From: an uncultured Lachnospiraceae bacterium
GTDB lineage: Bacteria > Bacillota > Clostridia > Lachnospirales > Lachnospiraceae
NCBI GenBank assembly: GCA_910579505.1
Contig: CAJTTZ010000002.1
Span: forward strand, 248,001-312,000
DNA length: 64,000 nucleotides
Direction of reading: 5' to 3'
Under the pieces are notes generated by a model, which was not told the DNA's origin, ran no database searches, and worked only from the letters and a program-made list of their open reading frames with translations. The position numbers and the translations under genes are program-made. Numbering within the stretch: position 1 is the stretch's first letter; each line of letters begins with the position of its first letter. Of the stretch, positions 36,057 through 43,666 are shown in pieces.

Positions 36057-38027
36057 TTACTTTCCACTATTTTCCGACGTTTCCAAAAGATACTGTTTCC
36101 CGCCAAACTCAGTTATACAATCATAGACCCTGCCGCCGATTTCAACCGGCTCCCCGGAAAGCTTCCCAAACCAGATAATGCAGTCCGGCACAAAATTTTC
36201 ATCCGCATAAACCGCCGTCTCGTTGTCTACCAGAATATGCTCCAGACGGCACCCGTCCAGTATCTCCCAAAAAGGATATTCGAAGTCATCCGCTTTTTGC
36301 AGATACAGTCCCACCTCGTCATATTGGCGGGATTTTATTTGATCCGCCATCGGGAAATAGACGGCCATCTCATCATATCTGCCGGCAAAATAACCGTACG
36401 GTCTGGTGCGGGCAGGTCCTTTCCAGATGTCGAAATGATACCGGGAAAGATTAACAGCCTCCGCCACACACAGCAGACTCACCAGCCCTACAATCCCCCG
36501 GCGAAAGTACTTTCCCCGCCTTCCGCCTGTCCCCATCTGAATCCCGGAAGCTATCATGGGACACATAAGCGCCAGATAAGCGATCATATATCTGCTCACA
36601 AACGGTTCCCAGCGAAGAATCGTGCAAAAAGCCAGAAAGGAAAGCGTCGCCGCCACAAAGTAGCCCCGGCAGCACCCTTCCCACCGTTTCCTCGCAAATC
36701 CCAGAACCGCCCAGAGGACGCAGAAAAGAAAGAGCCAGAGCACCGTCGGATTCACTGCCGTATCACAGCTGTAATTTACCGCTTCATGAAGCATATACTT
36801 CCTGCCAGCCTCCGAGATGACCTCCGCATCCAGTTCCACCTGTAAAATCGCCGCCGCCTTCCGCGCAATCTCTGCAAAAATTTCATGCCCGTTCTTTACA
36901 AACGGCGTCGGCAGATTAAACGAAAGGTTTTTGACCATATTTACAAAAAGGTAGGCCGGCTGCATCGTTCCCACAATCTGGGCCGCGCCTGCGGCAGGAC
37001 TGGCATATGCGCCGAAACTCTTGAAATTTCTTAAGATCTCCGGTGCTAACGGAACCGCCACGCAGGGCAGGGCACAGAAAAAAATCCCGGCAAGGTCGCG
37101 CAACCTGTCCCTTCTCCTTATACACACGATCAGCAGCCACAGGGCAAATACCACCATTCCTACACAGACCGAAGGCTTCGCCAGATATCCCCACGCCACG
37201 CACAGCCCCATCGTACCCACACGGCAGACCGTGACTTTATCAAACCGCATTGCCTTTTTTACATCCATATAGTCAAGCAGCCGGTACACAAAAAACAGCA
37301 TCCAGACCGCCGCGAAATTATCTACCTGTGTTGTCAGCGCCTCCGCGTAAGCAATCGGCATGGACATATATAAAAGCGCCGCCAGAAAGCGCAAAGGTCT
37401 GCCGCAGAAAAGCCTGCCCGCAATGGCGCCTGTCAAAACGGCACAGGTCACATACGACGCACCCTGCAGCAGATTGAAAAACCAATCATGTCCCCTGCAC
37501 AAAATGAAAACATGCAAATTCACAAACTCCGCCAGCACAGGGCTGCATACCTGTCTGATGGAATTGGTGGCATAATGCGCCACCGAGCGGTTCTGCGCCC
37601 AGTAAGCAATCCTTGGCAGATGATAGGTCATGGAATCCCAGTTATACGGCGTAGTGAGCAGGGACAGGCTAAGCACCGCCGCGCCGATTGCCGCAAGGAT
37701 AACGTAATACGGCGCCTCCCTAAACGTCCGCCATCCACGCGTGCCTGCTGCCCTTACAGACTTAAGGGCAAGCTGCCCCGTAACCTCCATCTTCTTAAGC
37801 TGGATTGCCAGAAGAACCAAAAGCAGCACACCAAGCGACGCCCAGACTGCAAAGAGAAAGCGGAAGCGCATGAAATGCCCCACAGACAATATCTCCGTGA
37901 GCGCAAAAAGAAAAAGCATCCAAAGACAGCATGCCTCAATGTATGAACCAAGATACGCGTCCTCTATGCCCTTTCTCTTTTTGTAGATGCAAATATTCCC
38001 AAACAACGCAACCAGCGCAAGCAGCAT
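36057..38027 (-). CDS. Polytopic membrane protein, GT39/GT-C-like glycosyltransferase
   Basis: 656 residues with about twelve hydrophobic segments and a soluble C-terminal part from about 540. The loop after the fourth segment reads NWDSMTYHLPRIAYW, with an acidic residue and aromatic context as in protein-mannosyltransferase or ArnT-like enzymes, and is followed by an HYATNSIRQ segment. It probably adds a polyprenyl-linked sugar outside the membrane; donor and acceptor are unknown. AGGAG lies six bases before ATG 38027. It is the last gene of the operon, 9 bases after the DUF4956 gene. Confidence 0.88.
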   Translation of the reverse strand: MLLALVALFGNICIYKKRKGIEDAYLGSYIEACCLWMLFLFALTEILSVGHFMRFRFLFAVWASLGVLLLVLLAIQLKKMEVTGQLALKSVRAAGTRGWRTFREAPYYVILAAIGAAVLSLSLLTTPYNWDSMTYHLPRIAYWAQNRSVAHYATNSIRQVCSPVLAEFVNLHVFILCRGHDWFFNLLQGASYVTCAVLTGAIAGRLFCGRPLRFLAALLYMSMPIAYAEALTTQVDNFAAVWMLFFVYRLLDYMDVKKAMRFDKVTVCRVGTMGLCVAWGYLAKPSVCVGMVVFALWLLIVCIRRRDRLRDLAGIFFCALPCVAVPLAPEILRNFKSFGAYASPAAGAAQIVGTMQPAYLFVNMVKNLSFNLPTPFVKNGHEIFAEIARKAAAILQVELDAEVISEAGRKYMLHEAVNYSCDTAVNPTVLWLFLFCVLWAVLGFARKRWEGCCRGYFVAATLSFLAFCTILRWEPFVSRYMIAYLALMCPMIASGIQMGTGGRRGKYFRRGIVGLVSLLCVAEAVNLSRYHFDIWKGPARTRPYGYFAGRYDEMAVYFPMADQIKSRQYDEVGLYLQKADDFEYPFWEILDGCRLEHILVDNETAVYADENFVPDCIIWFGKLSGEPVEIGGRVYDCITEFGGKQYLLETSENSGK

Positions 38028-38036
38028 ATCCGTCTC

Positions 38037-38717
38037 CTATACCCTGCATTCTCCGTCATGGGAAATACAGTTAATCTGCGTCAGACATTTTATCCCGGAA
38101 AGCGCACCCAAAAGTTCTTCCTTCTTGGCTGTTCTCACTTCAATAATCAACTCTGCTTCACCGTTTTTGATGCACCTTGATTTTTCTTTATGGTATTTGC
38201 AGCTCCCTTTTAAAAGCTTATCCAGTTCATCATAGTCGATCTCCGCAGCCAGCGCGCGCAGTACAAGCAGATCAGGCGCTTTGGCATTTGGCACAAAGTC
38301 CAGCACCAGAAGCAGCAGCGTCATCACAATGCACAGCACAAAGGAAAGGAGGTATAGCCCGACGCCCACGATAATACCCGCGCTGATCGACCAGAACAGA
38401 TACAGAAGATCCATCGGATTCTTCACCGCATTGCGGAAACGGACAATGGACAGCGCGCCCACCATACCTAAAGATACCAGAAGGTTAGACTGCATCGCAA
38501 TCATAATCGCCGCTACGATAATCGGCATCCCGGCAAGCGTCACATTCAAGTCCTTGGAATAGAAGGCTGATTTGGAAGAAAGCTTGTACACCATAAAAAT
38601 ATAGATACCTACAAGCGCCGCAATAACAAGCAGCAGCAAAATGCTTTTGGCAGATAAATTCGTCCCGCCTCCCAGACTCTCATATACACTATTTTTGATT
38701 ACATCCTTAATTGACAT
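38037..38717 (-). CDS. DUF4956 membrane protein
   Basis: 226 residues with four membrane segments between about 20 and 145, and the family motif LGMVGALSIVRFRNAVKNPMD. A soluble ferredoxin-like C-terminal part of about 80 residues follows. The biochemical role is not established; the gene is very often found next to VTC-domain proteins, as here (33 bases apart), so both may act in polyphosphate or polymer metabolism at the membrane. AAAGGAGA precedes the start. Confidence 0.93.
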   Translation of the reverse strand: MSIKDVIKNSVYESLGGGTNLSAKSILLLLVIAALVGIYIFMVYKLSSKSAFYSKDLNVTLAGMPIIVAAIMIAMQSNLLVSLGMVGALSIVRFRNAVKNPMDLLYLFWSISAGIIVGVGLYLLSFVLCIVMTLLLLVLDFVPNAKAPDLLVLRALAAEIDYDELDKLLKGSCKYHKEKSRCIKNGEAELIIEVRTAKKEELLGALSGIKCLTQINCISHDGECRV

Positions 38718-38750
38718 GGTATCTCTCCTTTATGTATAGTTTATGAAACA

Positions 38751-39440
38751 TTAATCTTCCGTCCGCAAATCCGTACACTCGCGGCACAGCTGATACTTAG
38801 AGTATGCAGACTGCCGCATACTGCCTGTTTCCAGAAGCTGCAGCAGAAAATTCGGTATGAACTCGTCATACTTCACTTCTAACACTTTATCATACTCCCG
38901 CAAAAAATCATAGCTGATATTTTTCTGTCCAAACGCTTCCACGCGACCGCTTGCCCGCACGTTGCGGTCGAACGTAATGCGCACATTGCCCGGCCCATAC
39001 ACATATGCCTTTCGCTCATAAGCCACAATCACCTTAGGCTTAAGCCCCTGTGTCCTGATCGCAAGGTTAAAAAGCGTCGCCGGATCTTCTGAAGATGCGC
39101 TGTCCTCAATGCAGTCTCCCCGCATCAGGCACTCCATCTGTGCCCTCGTGATCGTCTTGGACCGTTTCCAGATCCGGTTATCCTGCTTTGTTTTTACCTC
39201 CAGCTTAATCACATCCAAAGAGTCGTTATAAATTCTGATCCGGTATTTGCTCCGCCTGTTCACGCCGTCCATCGTATCCTGCAGGCAGGAATCCTTAAGA
39301 TCATCAAAATAGAGACTGGTAATTCTGTAGCCTTTCGGGCCGCCCTCATTCACATCCGGCATTAAAACAGCCTCCATGCGCGATTGAAGTGCCGTAAGCT
39401 GCATATCCGTGCAGTTATATTTGTCTTCTACCCGATACAT
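38751..39440 (-). CDS. VTC-domain protein (polyphosphate polymerase-like)
   Basis: 229 residues, matching the catalytic tunnel domain of VTC4-type polyphosphate polymerases. Visible landmarks are YRVEDKYNC at the N-terminus, ITSLYFDD near 45, SKYRIRIYN and KLEVKTKQ near 70-85, and KVIVAYERKAYV near 145. Basic and acidic residues of these strands bind phosphates and metal in the yeast enzyme. Whether it makes polyphosphate or another phospho-polymer here is unknown. AAGGA lies five bases before ATG 39440. Confidence 0.93.
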   Translation of the reverse strand: MYRVEDKYNCTDMQLTALQSRMEAVLMPDVNEGGPKGYRITSLYFDDLKDSCLQDTMDGVNRRSKYRIRIYNDSLDVIKLEVKTKQDNRIWKRSKTITRAQMECLMRGDCIEDSASSEDPATLFNLAIRTQGLKPKVIVAYERKAYVYGPGNVRITFDRNVRASGRVEAFGQKNISYDFLREYDKVLEVKYDEFIPNFLLQLLETGSMRQSAYSKYQLCRECTDLRTED

Positions 39441-39449
39441 CGTTGTCCT

Positions 39450-39860
39450 TCACCCGTCTTTCCGCTCTTGTCTGAATACAAACAGTTTGCCCAAAATAAA
39501 ATTAAGCACTGTAGTAACCGCAATCATAAACAACTTGCCGATCCGATCATCCACCGCCAGTACATTTACGAGAAAAATAAGGCCAAAGTAATCGACCACG
39601 CCAGTAAATCCCCTTCCCAAAATGTACCTTCCGATCTCAAAAATCTGTTCCCGGAATCCCGTTTTCGTCCGAAAGACAAATTTTTTGTTTGCACAGTACG
39701 CCGCCGTCTTTGTAATGATCATACTGAACAAATTTGCAATATGGTACGCCAAAAACTGCTTCAGGAGCAGATAGCTGAAATAGTTCAGCAAAAACGTCAT
39801 TCCGCCCCAGAATAAGTATCTGACAGCCTCCTTTTTTTCAAATATGCTGTTGATTTTCAA
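39450..39860 (-). CDS. GtrA-family membrane protein
   Basis: 136 residues with four membrane helices and the family pattern AVRYLFWGGMTFLLNY and NKKFVFRTKTGF. GtrA-type proteins are thought to flip polyprenyl-phosphate-linked sugars. The start is a TTG at 39860 that overlaps the Fe-S gene by 23 bases; the start is uncertain. With the GT2 at 42712-43665 and the GT-C genes it could complete a three-component glycosylation set. Confidence 0.9.
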   Translation of the reverse strand: MKINSIFEKKEAVRYLFWGGMTFLLNYFSYLLLKQFLAYHIANLFSMIITKTAAYCANKKFVFRTKTGFREQIFEIGRYILGRGFTGVVDYFGLIFLVNVLAVDDRIGKLFMIAVTTVLNFILGKLFVFRQERKDG

Positions 39861-41112
39861 CTGCCGTCACTTCCCTGCCTTTTAATCTTTCACTGACTTT
39901 TGTCAAAATAGGAAACGGAAGAATCTGTATCGCCCATTTTCCTGCCCGGCTCTTGAAAAAGCATAATATCATATACAAAACCATGCCTTTTATCTGGTGC
40001 TTCCCTCTGCAGCGCGCAAACTCCACACCATATTCCGGGAAATGTTTCATTCTCCCTTTTCTTATTCCGATTTGTCCTTTTTTGTAAGAGACTACCTTTT
40101 TCTGCGTTTTCATAATCGCACTTTCGTCACATGGCTCCACATACATGGTTTCCCTGTCCGTCAGCATCTCAAATATCCCTCTGCCGACCTGTGTCCTGAC
40201 GATCACCCTCGAAAACCCGGCCCCCTTCTCCCACGCATCGCCTACAGAAATATCCGCAAATTCTCCACTGTAGTCAAAACATTTCCAACATCTTTTCGGT
40301 GAAAACAGCAAATTCATAAATGTATAACCATGCTTACTTACAAAAAACTCTTTCCCCTGTTTTCCCCGGATATAGAATCCCGTCCGATCCCCTTTTCTCT
40401 GACGGTATTTTAACATTTCTATTTCAGACTTCTTTATACGGCTTTTGGCTATCAGGTACTCCGTCGCCTCCTCCGTCATATTAAAGCCACAAAAAAGCGA
40501 AATGAGAACTACAATCTGACCGGCAAGCCCCGCGTCTTGCTTCATCGCCTTTCTCATACCGTGTATCTGACATGGCAGCCCCACATACGCGATCCTCTTT
40601 CCGCTTTGCCTGATCTTACGTATCACCTGATTTACCGGTATCAATACGTATTTTGACTGGGCCGCCGACAAAATCTGCTCCCTGTCTACAGCGATAAACG
40701 ATTCAAACCGATACGGTTCATCCTGTTTTTCACGCACTGCCACAGCGCCGTCAATACTGCCCGCCTCCAGCAAAGCCGTCAGAATATGAGTTACCATTCC
40801 TCCCGAGGAACCTGCCGCACGAATTTTATCATCCTTCGGACACGCATTATAAATGCCCTGATAAACGCCAAACAGCCGCCCTGTGTCATAACCTGTCTGA
40901 AAAAGCGCCTCCATCCATTCATCCATGGGAAACGCTTTTCCCGGACAGACGGCATTGCAGCTGCCGCACTGCACACAGCGCCCTCCGACATCCTTTACTT
41001 CCCCGTCCGCAAAGCCAAGCGTATCCACCGGGCACACCCCGATACAGGTGCCGCAGCATGTACACAGTTCACGGTCTATCACTTCGCTTTTTAATTCATA
41101 TAATCCCTTCAT
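39838..41112 (-). CDS. FrhB-type Fe-S protein (coenzyme F420 hydrogenase/dehydrogenase beta-subunit family)
   Basis: 424 residues. Two 4Fe-4S ferredoxin motifs stand at the N-terminus (CTCCGTCIGVCPVD and CVQCGSCNAVCPG). The FrhB N- and C-terminal domains follow, with GLPCQIHGMRK and CWKCFDYSGEFADISVGDAW. In clostridia and Bacteroidetes such proteins occur in exopolysaccharide loci, usually beside a polysaccharide pyruvyl transferase, which is absent here. A flavin- or iron-dependent redox step on a sugar is possible; the real reaction is unknown. It starts 4 bases after the end of the frameshifted gene. Confidence 0.93.
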   Translation of the reverse strand: MKGLYELKSEVIDRELCTCCGTCIGVCPVDTLGFADGEVKDVGGRCVQCGSCNAVCPGKAFPMDEWMEALFQTGYDTGRLFGVYQGIYNACPKDDKIRAAGSSGGMVTHILTALLEAGSIDGAVAVREKQDEPYRFESFIAVDREQILSAAQSKYVLIPVNQVIRKIRQSGKRIAYVGLPCQIHGMRKAMKQDAGLAGQIVVLISLFCGFNMTEEATEYLIAKSRIKKSEIEMLKYRQRKGDRTGFYIRGKQGKEFFVSKHGYTFMNLLFSPKRCWKCFDYSGEFADISVGDAWEKGAGFSRVIVRTQVGRGIFEMLTDRETMYVEPCDESAIMKTQKKVVSYKKGQIGIRKGRMKHFPEYGVEFARCRGKHQIKGMVLYMILCFFKSRAGKWAIQILPFPILTKVSERLKGREVTAVENQQHI

Positions 41113-41115
41113 AAA

Positions 41116-41583
41116 TCAGATTACCTTTTCTTCCAGCCGCCCCTCCTTCCAATCAAATGTCCTACGTATCCGAATTTGATCTGTCTCAGGATATTGTGCA
41201 CGGCTGTGTTGTACAATATCCGCCAGGGAGAAAAACTTCCCCGAAGCCACATGGCGGAGCGAAAAGCTGTCCGCACATTCCAGATTCACTTTCTTCGGAC
41301 TTTTGATGGAATCCTCTATTACCAGTTTCTCATGATCTATGGTAATCATTCTCTCAAAATGTATATCTGTTTTCTTATCTACAAGAATGATAAGCCTTTT
41401 GAGCATACCGATAATCCTGTTGCCCACGACCGCGGATACCACCCGCAGTCCCGCAAGCATAATAGGCGTTGCGACCTTCTGTTTCACCAGGTTCATATAG
41501 CCGGTTATCTTAATCCGACACGGCTCATACTCGATCTGATAATCTGTGCTTTGCCAGTTAGTTGTCTCACCCCCCCCCCTCAA
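41116..41583 (-). pseudogene. Out-of-frame C-terminal half of the gene split at the G10 tract
   Basis: About 150 residues of beta-rich sequence with no ribosome site or good start of its own; the frame enters through the poly-G run (via a TTG). If the run were nine G, the upstream protein would read straight through as EGGGETTNW and gain these 150 residues, making one protein of about 532. It contains a GYMNLVKQKVATP segment and a C-terminal RRTFDWKEGRLEE strand, compatible with the sandwich domain of heparinase II/III-like proteins. It is therefore the missing end of the gene at 41567-42715. Confidence 0.85.
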
Positions 41584-42715
41584 TTTTTACCCTGTATCCA
41601 TAATCGCTGAAACATTCTTCCTGCCCGTTAAACACCCGGCACACGCCGCCCTTTGAGGCGCCGACAATCATGTAAATGCTCCCCCGCGTAAGACTAAAAA
41701 GCCCTGCTTCCCGGAAATAGCATTCCTGGTCACGCTGAAAGGGAAGCTTATATTTGACGCTGATTTTCTCTGTTTCACCATTTTCCTTTTCCACTGCCCG
41801 CAAAAACGAATGCAGCAGATAGTGGGACCAGTATCTGTCATCCACCGCATCCAGAAAATAAAATTCTTTTTCGGTGTCCGTATACAGAAGCTGCCGCATT
41901 GCCTCCGCAGCCTCATCCCCCAGAATACTCATTACCTGAAGACCGTTCGGCAGAAAATAGACCGTGTTTCTCGACGCATATTCTCCTCCCACGGAGGCGT
42001 CGGGATGAACAAAATACTGCAGGAAACCAACCGCCCTATGTAATGGCTCCAAAACCTTTTTGTCCTTACTCATCCAATAGTACTCTGCCAGCATATCAAG
42101 GGAAACGCTCAGATAACCGATATCGGCTCCCCCATATTCAGAAAACCATCCCTCCCCGGACTGCAGTTTCAAAATCCGATCAAGCTTTCTGTTGAGTCCT
42201 TCCAAAATCCAGTCTTCCTTCAGCACGGTATATGCCGAGTACAGCGCCGTAATGGAAGCGAGCTCCTGATTGTATGCTTTTTCCTCAATATGTGAAACGA
42301 GATACTTCGCCGTTTTTCGAAAAGCGCCGGCGATGCCTTCGTCCTGCATGCCCAGGCGCCTGTACACTTCGCACATGGCATACAGTGAAAATGCCGTGGG
42401 CGGAAATCCGTGTTCGTTGGGATAATACTCGTTGAAGCTGCCGTCCCTCAGCTGAATGGACTTCCAATAATGGACCGTTCCCTCCGCCCATTCTTTAACC
42501 ACTTCTTTTCCATAAAAAACGTTTCCCGGAAAATCTACCGTATAAAGAAGTGCAATCGTAAGCCCTGTCTGCTGCAATATGGCGGAAGAAAAGTCCCGAA
42601 TTTTTAAATGCCAGTGATTTCTGTCACAGTCGCCAAATGTTTTCGAATGCTTGTCCCTGTCAACCTGAGACAACACTTTCGGCACTGTTTTCAAAATGTA
42701 TTCCGTGTACATCAT
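41567..42715 (-). CDS. Heparinase II/III-like or toroid-fold glycan protein, truncated by frameshift
   Basis: 382 residues as it reads, ending in GGG and a TGA directly after ten G. The N-terminal 290 residues are helical and look like an alpha/alpha toroid: DGSFNEYYPNEHGFPPTAFS near 108 and GWFSEYGGADIGYLS near 195. The rest begins a beta-sandwich (GLFSLTRGSIYMIVG near 340). The layout suggests a polysaccharide-lyase or uronyl-epimerase-like protein; identification is weak. It overlaps the GT2 gene by 4 bases. With 9 or 12 G the protein would continue to about 532 residues. Confidence 0.8.
   Translation of the reverse strand: MMYTEYILKTVPKVLSQVDRDKHSKTFGDCDRNHWHLKIRDFSSAILQQTGLTIALLYTVDFPGNVFYGKEVVKEWAEGTVHYWKSIQLRDGSFNEYYPNEHGFPPTAFSLYAMCEVYRRLGMQDEGIAGAFRKTAKYLVSHIEEKAYNQELASITALYSAYTVLKEDWILEGLNRKLDRILKLQSGEGWFSEYGGADIGYLSVSLDMLAEYYWMSKDKKVLEPLHRAVGFLQYFVHPDASVGGEYASRNTVYFLPNGLQVMSILGDEAAEAMRQLLYTDTEKEFYFLDAVDDRYWSHYLLHSFLRAVEKENGETEKISVKYKLPFQRDQECYFREAGLFSLTRGSIYMIVGASKGGVCRVFNGQEECFSDYGYRVKIEGGG
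41570..41579 (-). repeat. Homopolymer tract of ten G (minus strand)
   Basis: Ten consecutive C on the plus strand are followed on the minus strand by the stop codon TGA in the current frame. Loss of one base restores a 532-residue frame. It is the only single-base run of this kind seen in the window. Confidence 0.95.
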
Positions 42716-43665
42716 GCCTGCCCCTTCCCGTCGTACTCCATCTTTTTCACATGGTATTTCACTTCCTCAATCAATTTGCGGTTTGCCGCCATCACGTCAG
42801 CATGCAGGCCGACAACAAATGTCTGTACCCCGATCAGTAAGAGAATCGCCGCAAGAATCAGCGACTGCACATGCCCTGCATGGGGCTCCAAAAACATATA
42901 AACCAGATACCTCACACCAAGAATAAAGCCAAGCGTAAAGGGAATCATGCCGATAATGCCGAAAAATTTGAGCGGCTTATACATCATAAACGCCCTGATG
43001 ATTGTCATGGCCGATTTCTTGACATAAGAGCGCATACTGTGAAACAGCCGGGAAGGACGAAGCTCCGCATTCGTCCGAATGGGCACGGAAGTGATCGCTA
43101 TCTTCTCCCGTCCCGCCTGAATAATGGTTTCCAGCGTATACGTATATTCATTGATCACATGCAGGCGCATTGCGGCGTCTCTGGAAATAGCGCGGAATCC
43201 GCTCGGGGCATCCGGAATATCGGTGTCGGACGCAACTCTGACAAACCATGATCCCAAATGCTGCAGCTTCTTTTTGATGAAAGAAAAATGCGAGATGGAA
43301 TCAATGGGCCGCGCACCGATCACGATATCCGCTTCCTCCGCCAGAATCGGCGCAACCAACGCTGCAATGTCCTCTCCGCAATACTGGTTGTCCGCATCTG
43401 TGTTGACAATAATATCCGCCCCCTGCCTCAGCGCTTCATCAATTCCCGCCATGAAGCCGTAGGCAAGTCCCTTATTTCTTCTGAAATTCACAACATGATG
43501 CACGCCCCAGGCTTTCGCCACCTCGACAGTTTTGTCCCTGCTCCCGTCATTAATTATCATATATTCGATGATATCAATACCGTCAATCTGCCGCGGCAGC
43601 GCGTCCAACGCTATCTTTAACGTCTCTTCCTCATTGTAACATGGGATCTGTATGATTAACTTCAT
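42712..43665 (-). CDS. GT2 polyprenyl-phosphate glycosyltransferase with two C-terminal helices
   Basis: About 317 residues. It begins MKLIIQIPCYNEEETL; INDGSRDKT and VNTDADNQY supply the acidic motifs. Membrane helices at about 230-252 and 265-290 give the DPM1/GtrB layout. It probably makes a polyprenyl-phosphate sugar for a GT-C enzyme; the adjacent upstream membrane protein is a candidate user and GtrA (39450) a candidate flippase. ATG 43665 has AGGAGG six bases upstream, 1 base from the previous stop. Confidence 0.94.
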   Translation of the reverse strand: MKLIIQIPCYNEEETLKIALDALPRQIDGIDIIEYMIINDGSRDKTVEVAKAWGVHHVVNFRRNKGLAYGFMAGIDEALRQGADIIVNTDADNQYCGEDIAALVAPILAEEADIVIGARPIDSISHFSFIKKKLQHLGSWFVRVASDTDIPDAPSGFRAISRDAAMRLHVINEYTYTLETIIQAGREKIAITSVPIRTNAELRPSRLFHSMRSYVKKSAMTIIRAFMMYKPLKFFGIIGMIPFTLGFILGVRYLVYMFLEPHAGHVQSLILAAILLLIGVQTFVVGLHADVMAANRKLIEEVKYHVKKMEYDGKGQA

Positions 43666-43666
43666 C

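Noticed and set aside
41116..41583. Independent 155-codon gene downstream of the G tract
   Set aside because: It has no ribosome site or proper start and continues exactly in frame from the upstream gene if one G is removed.
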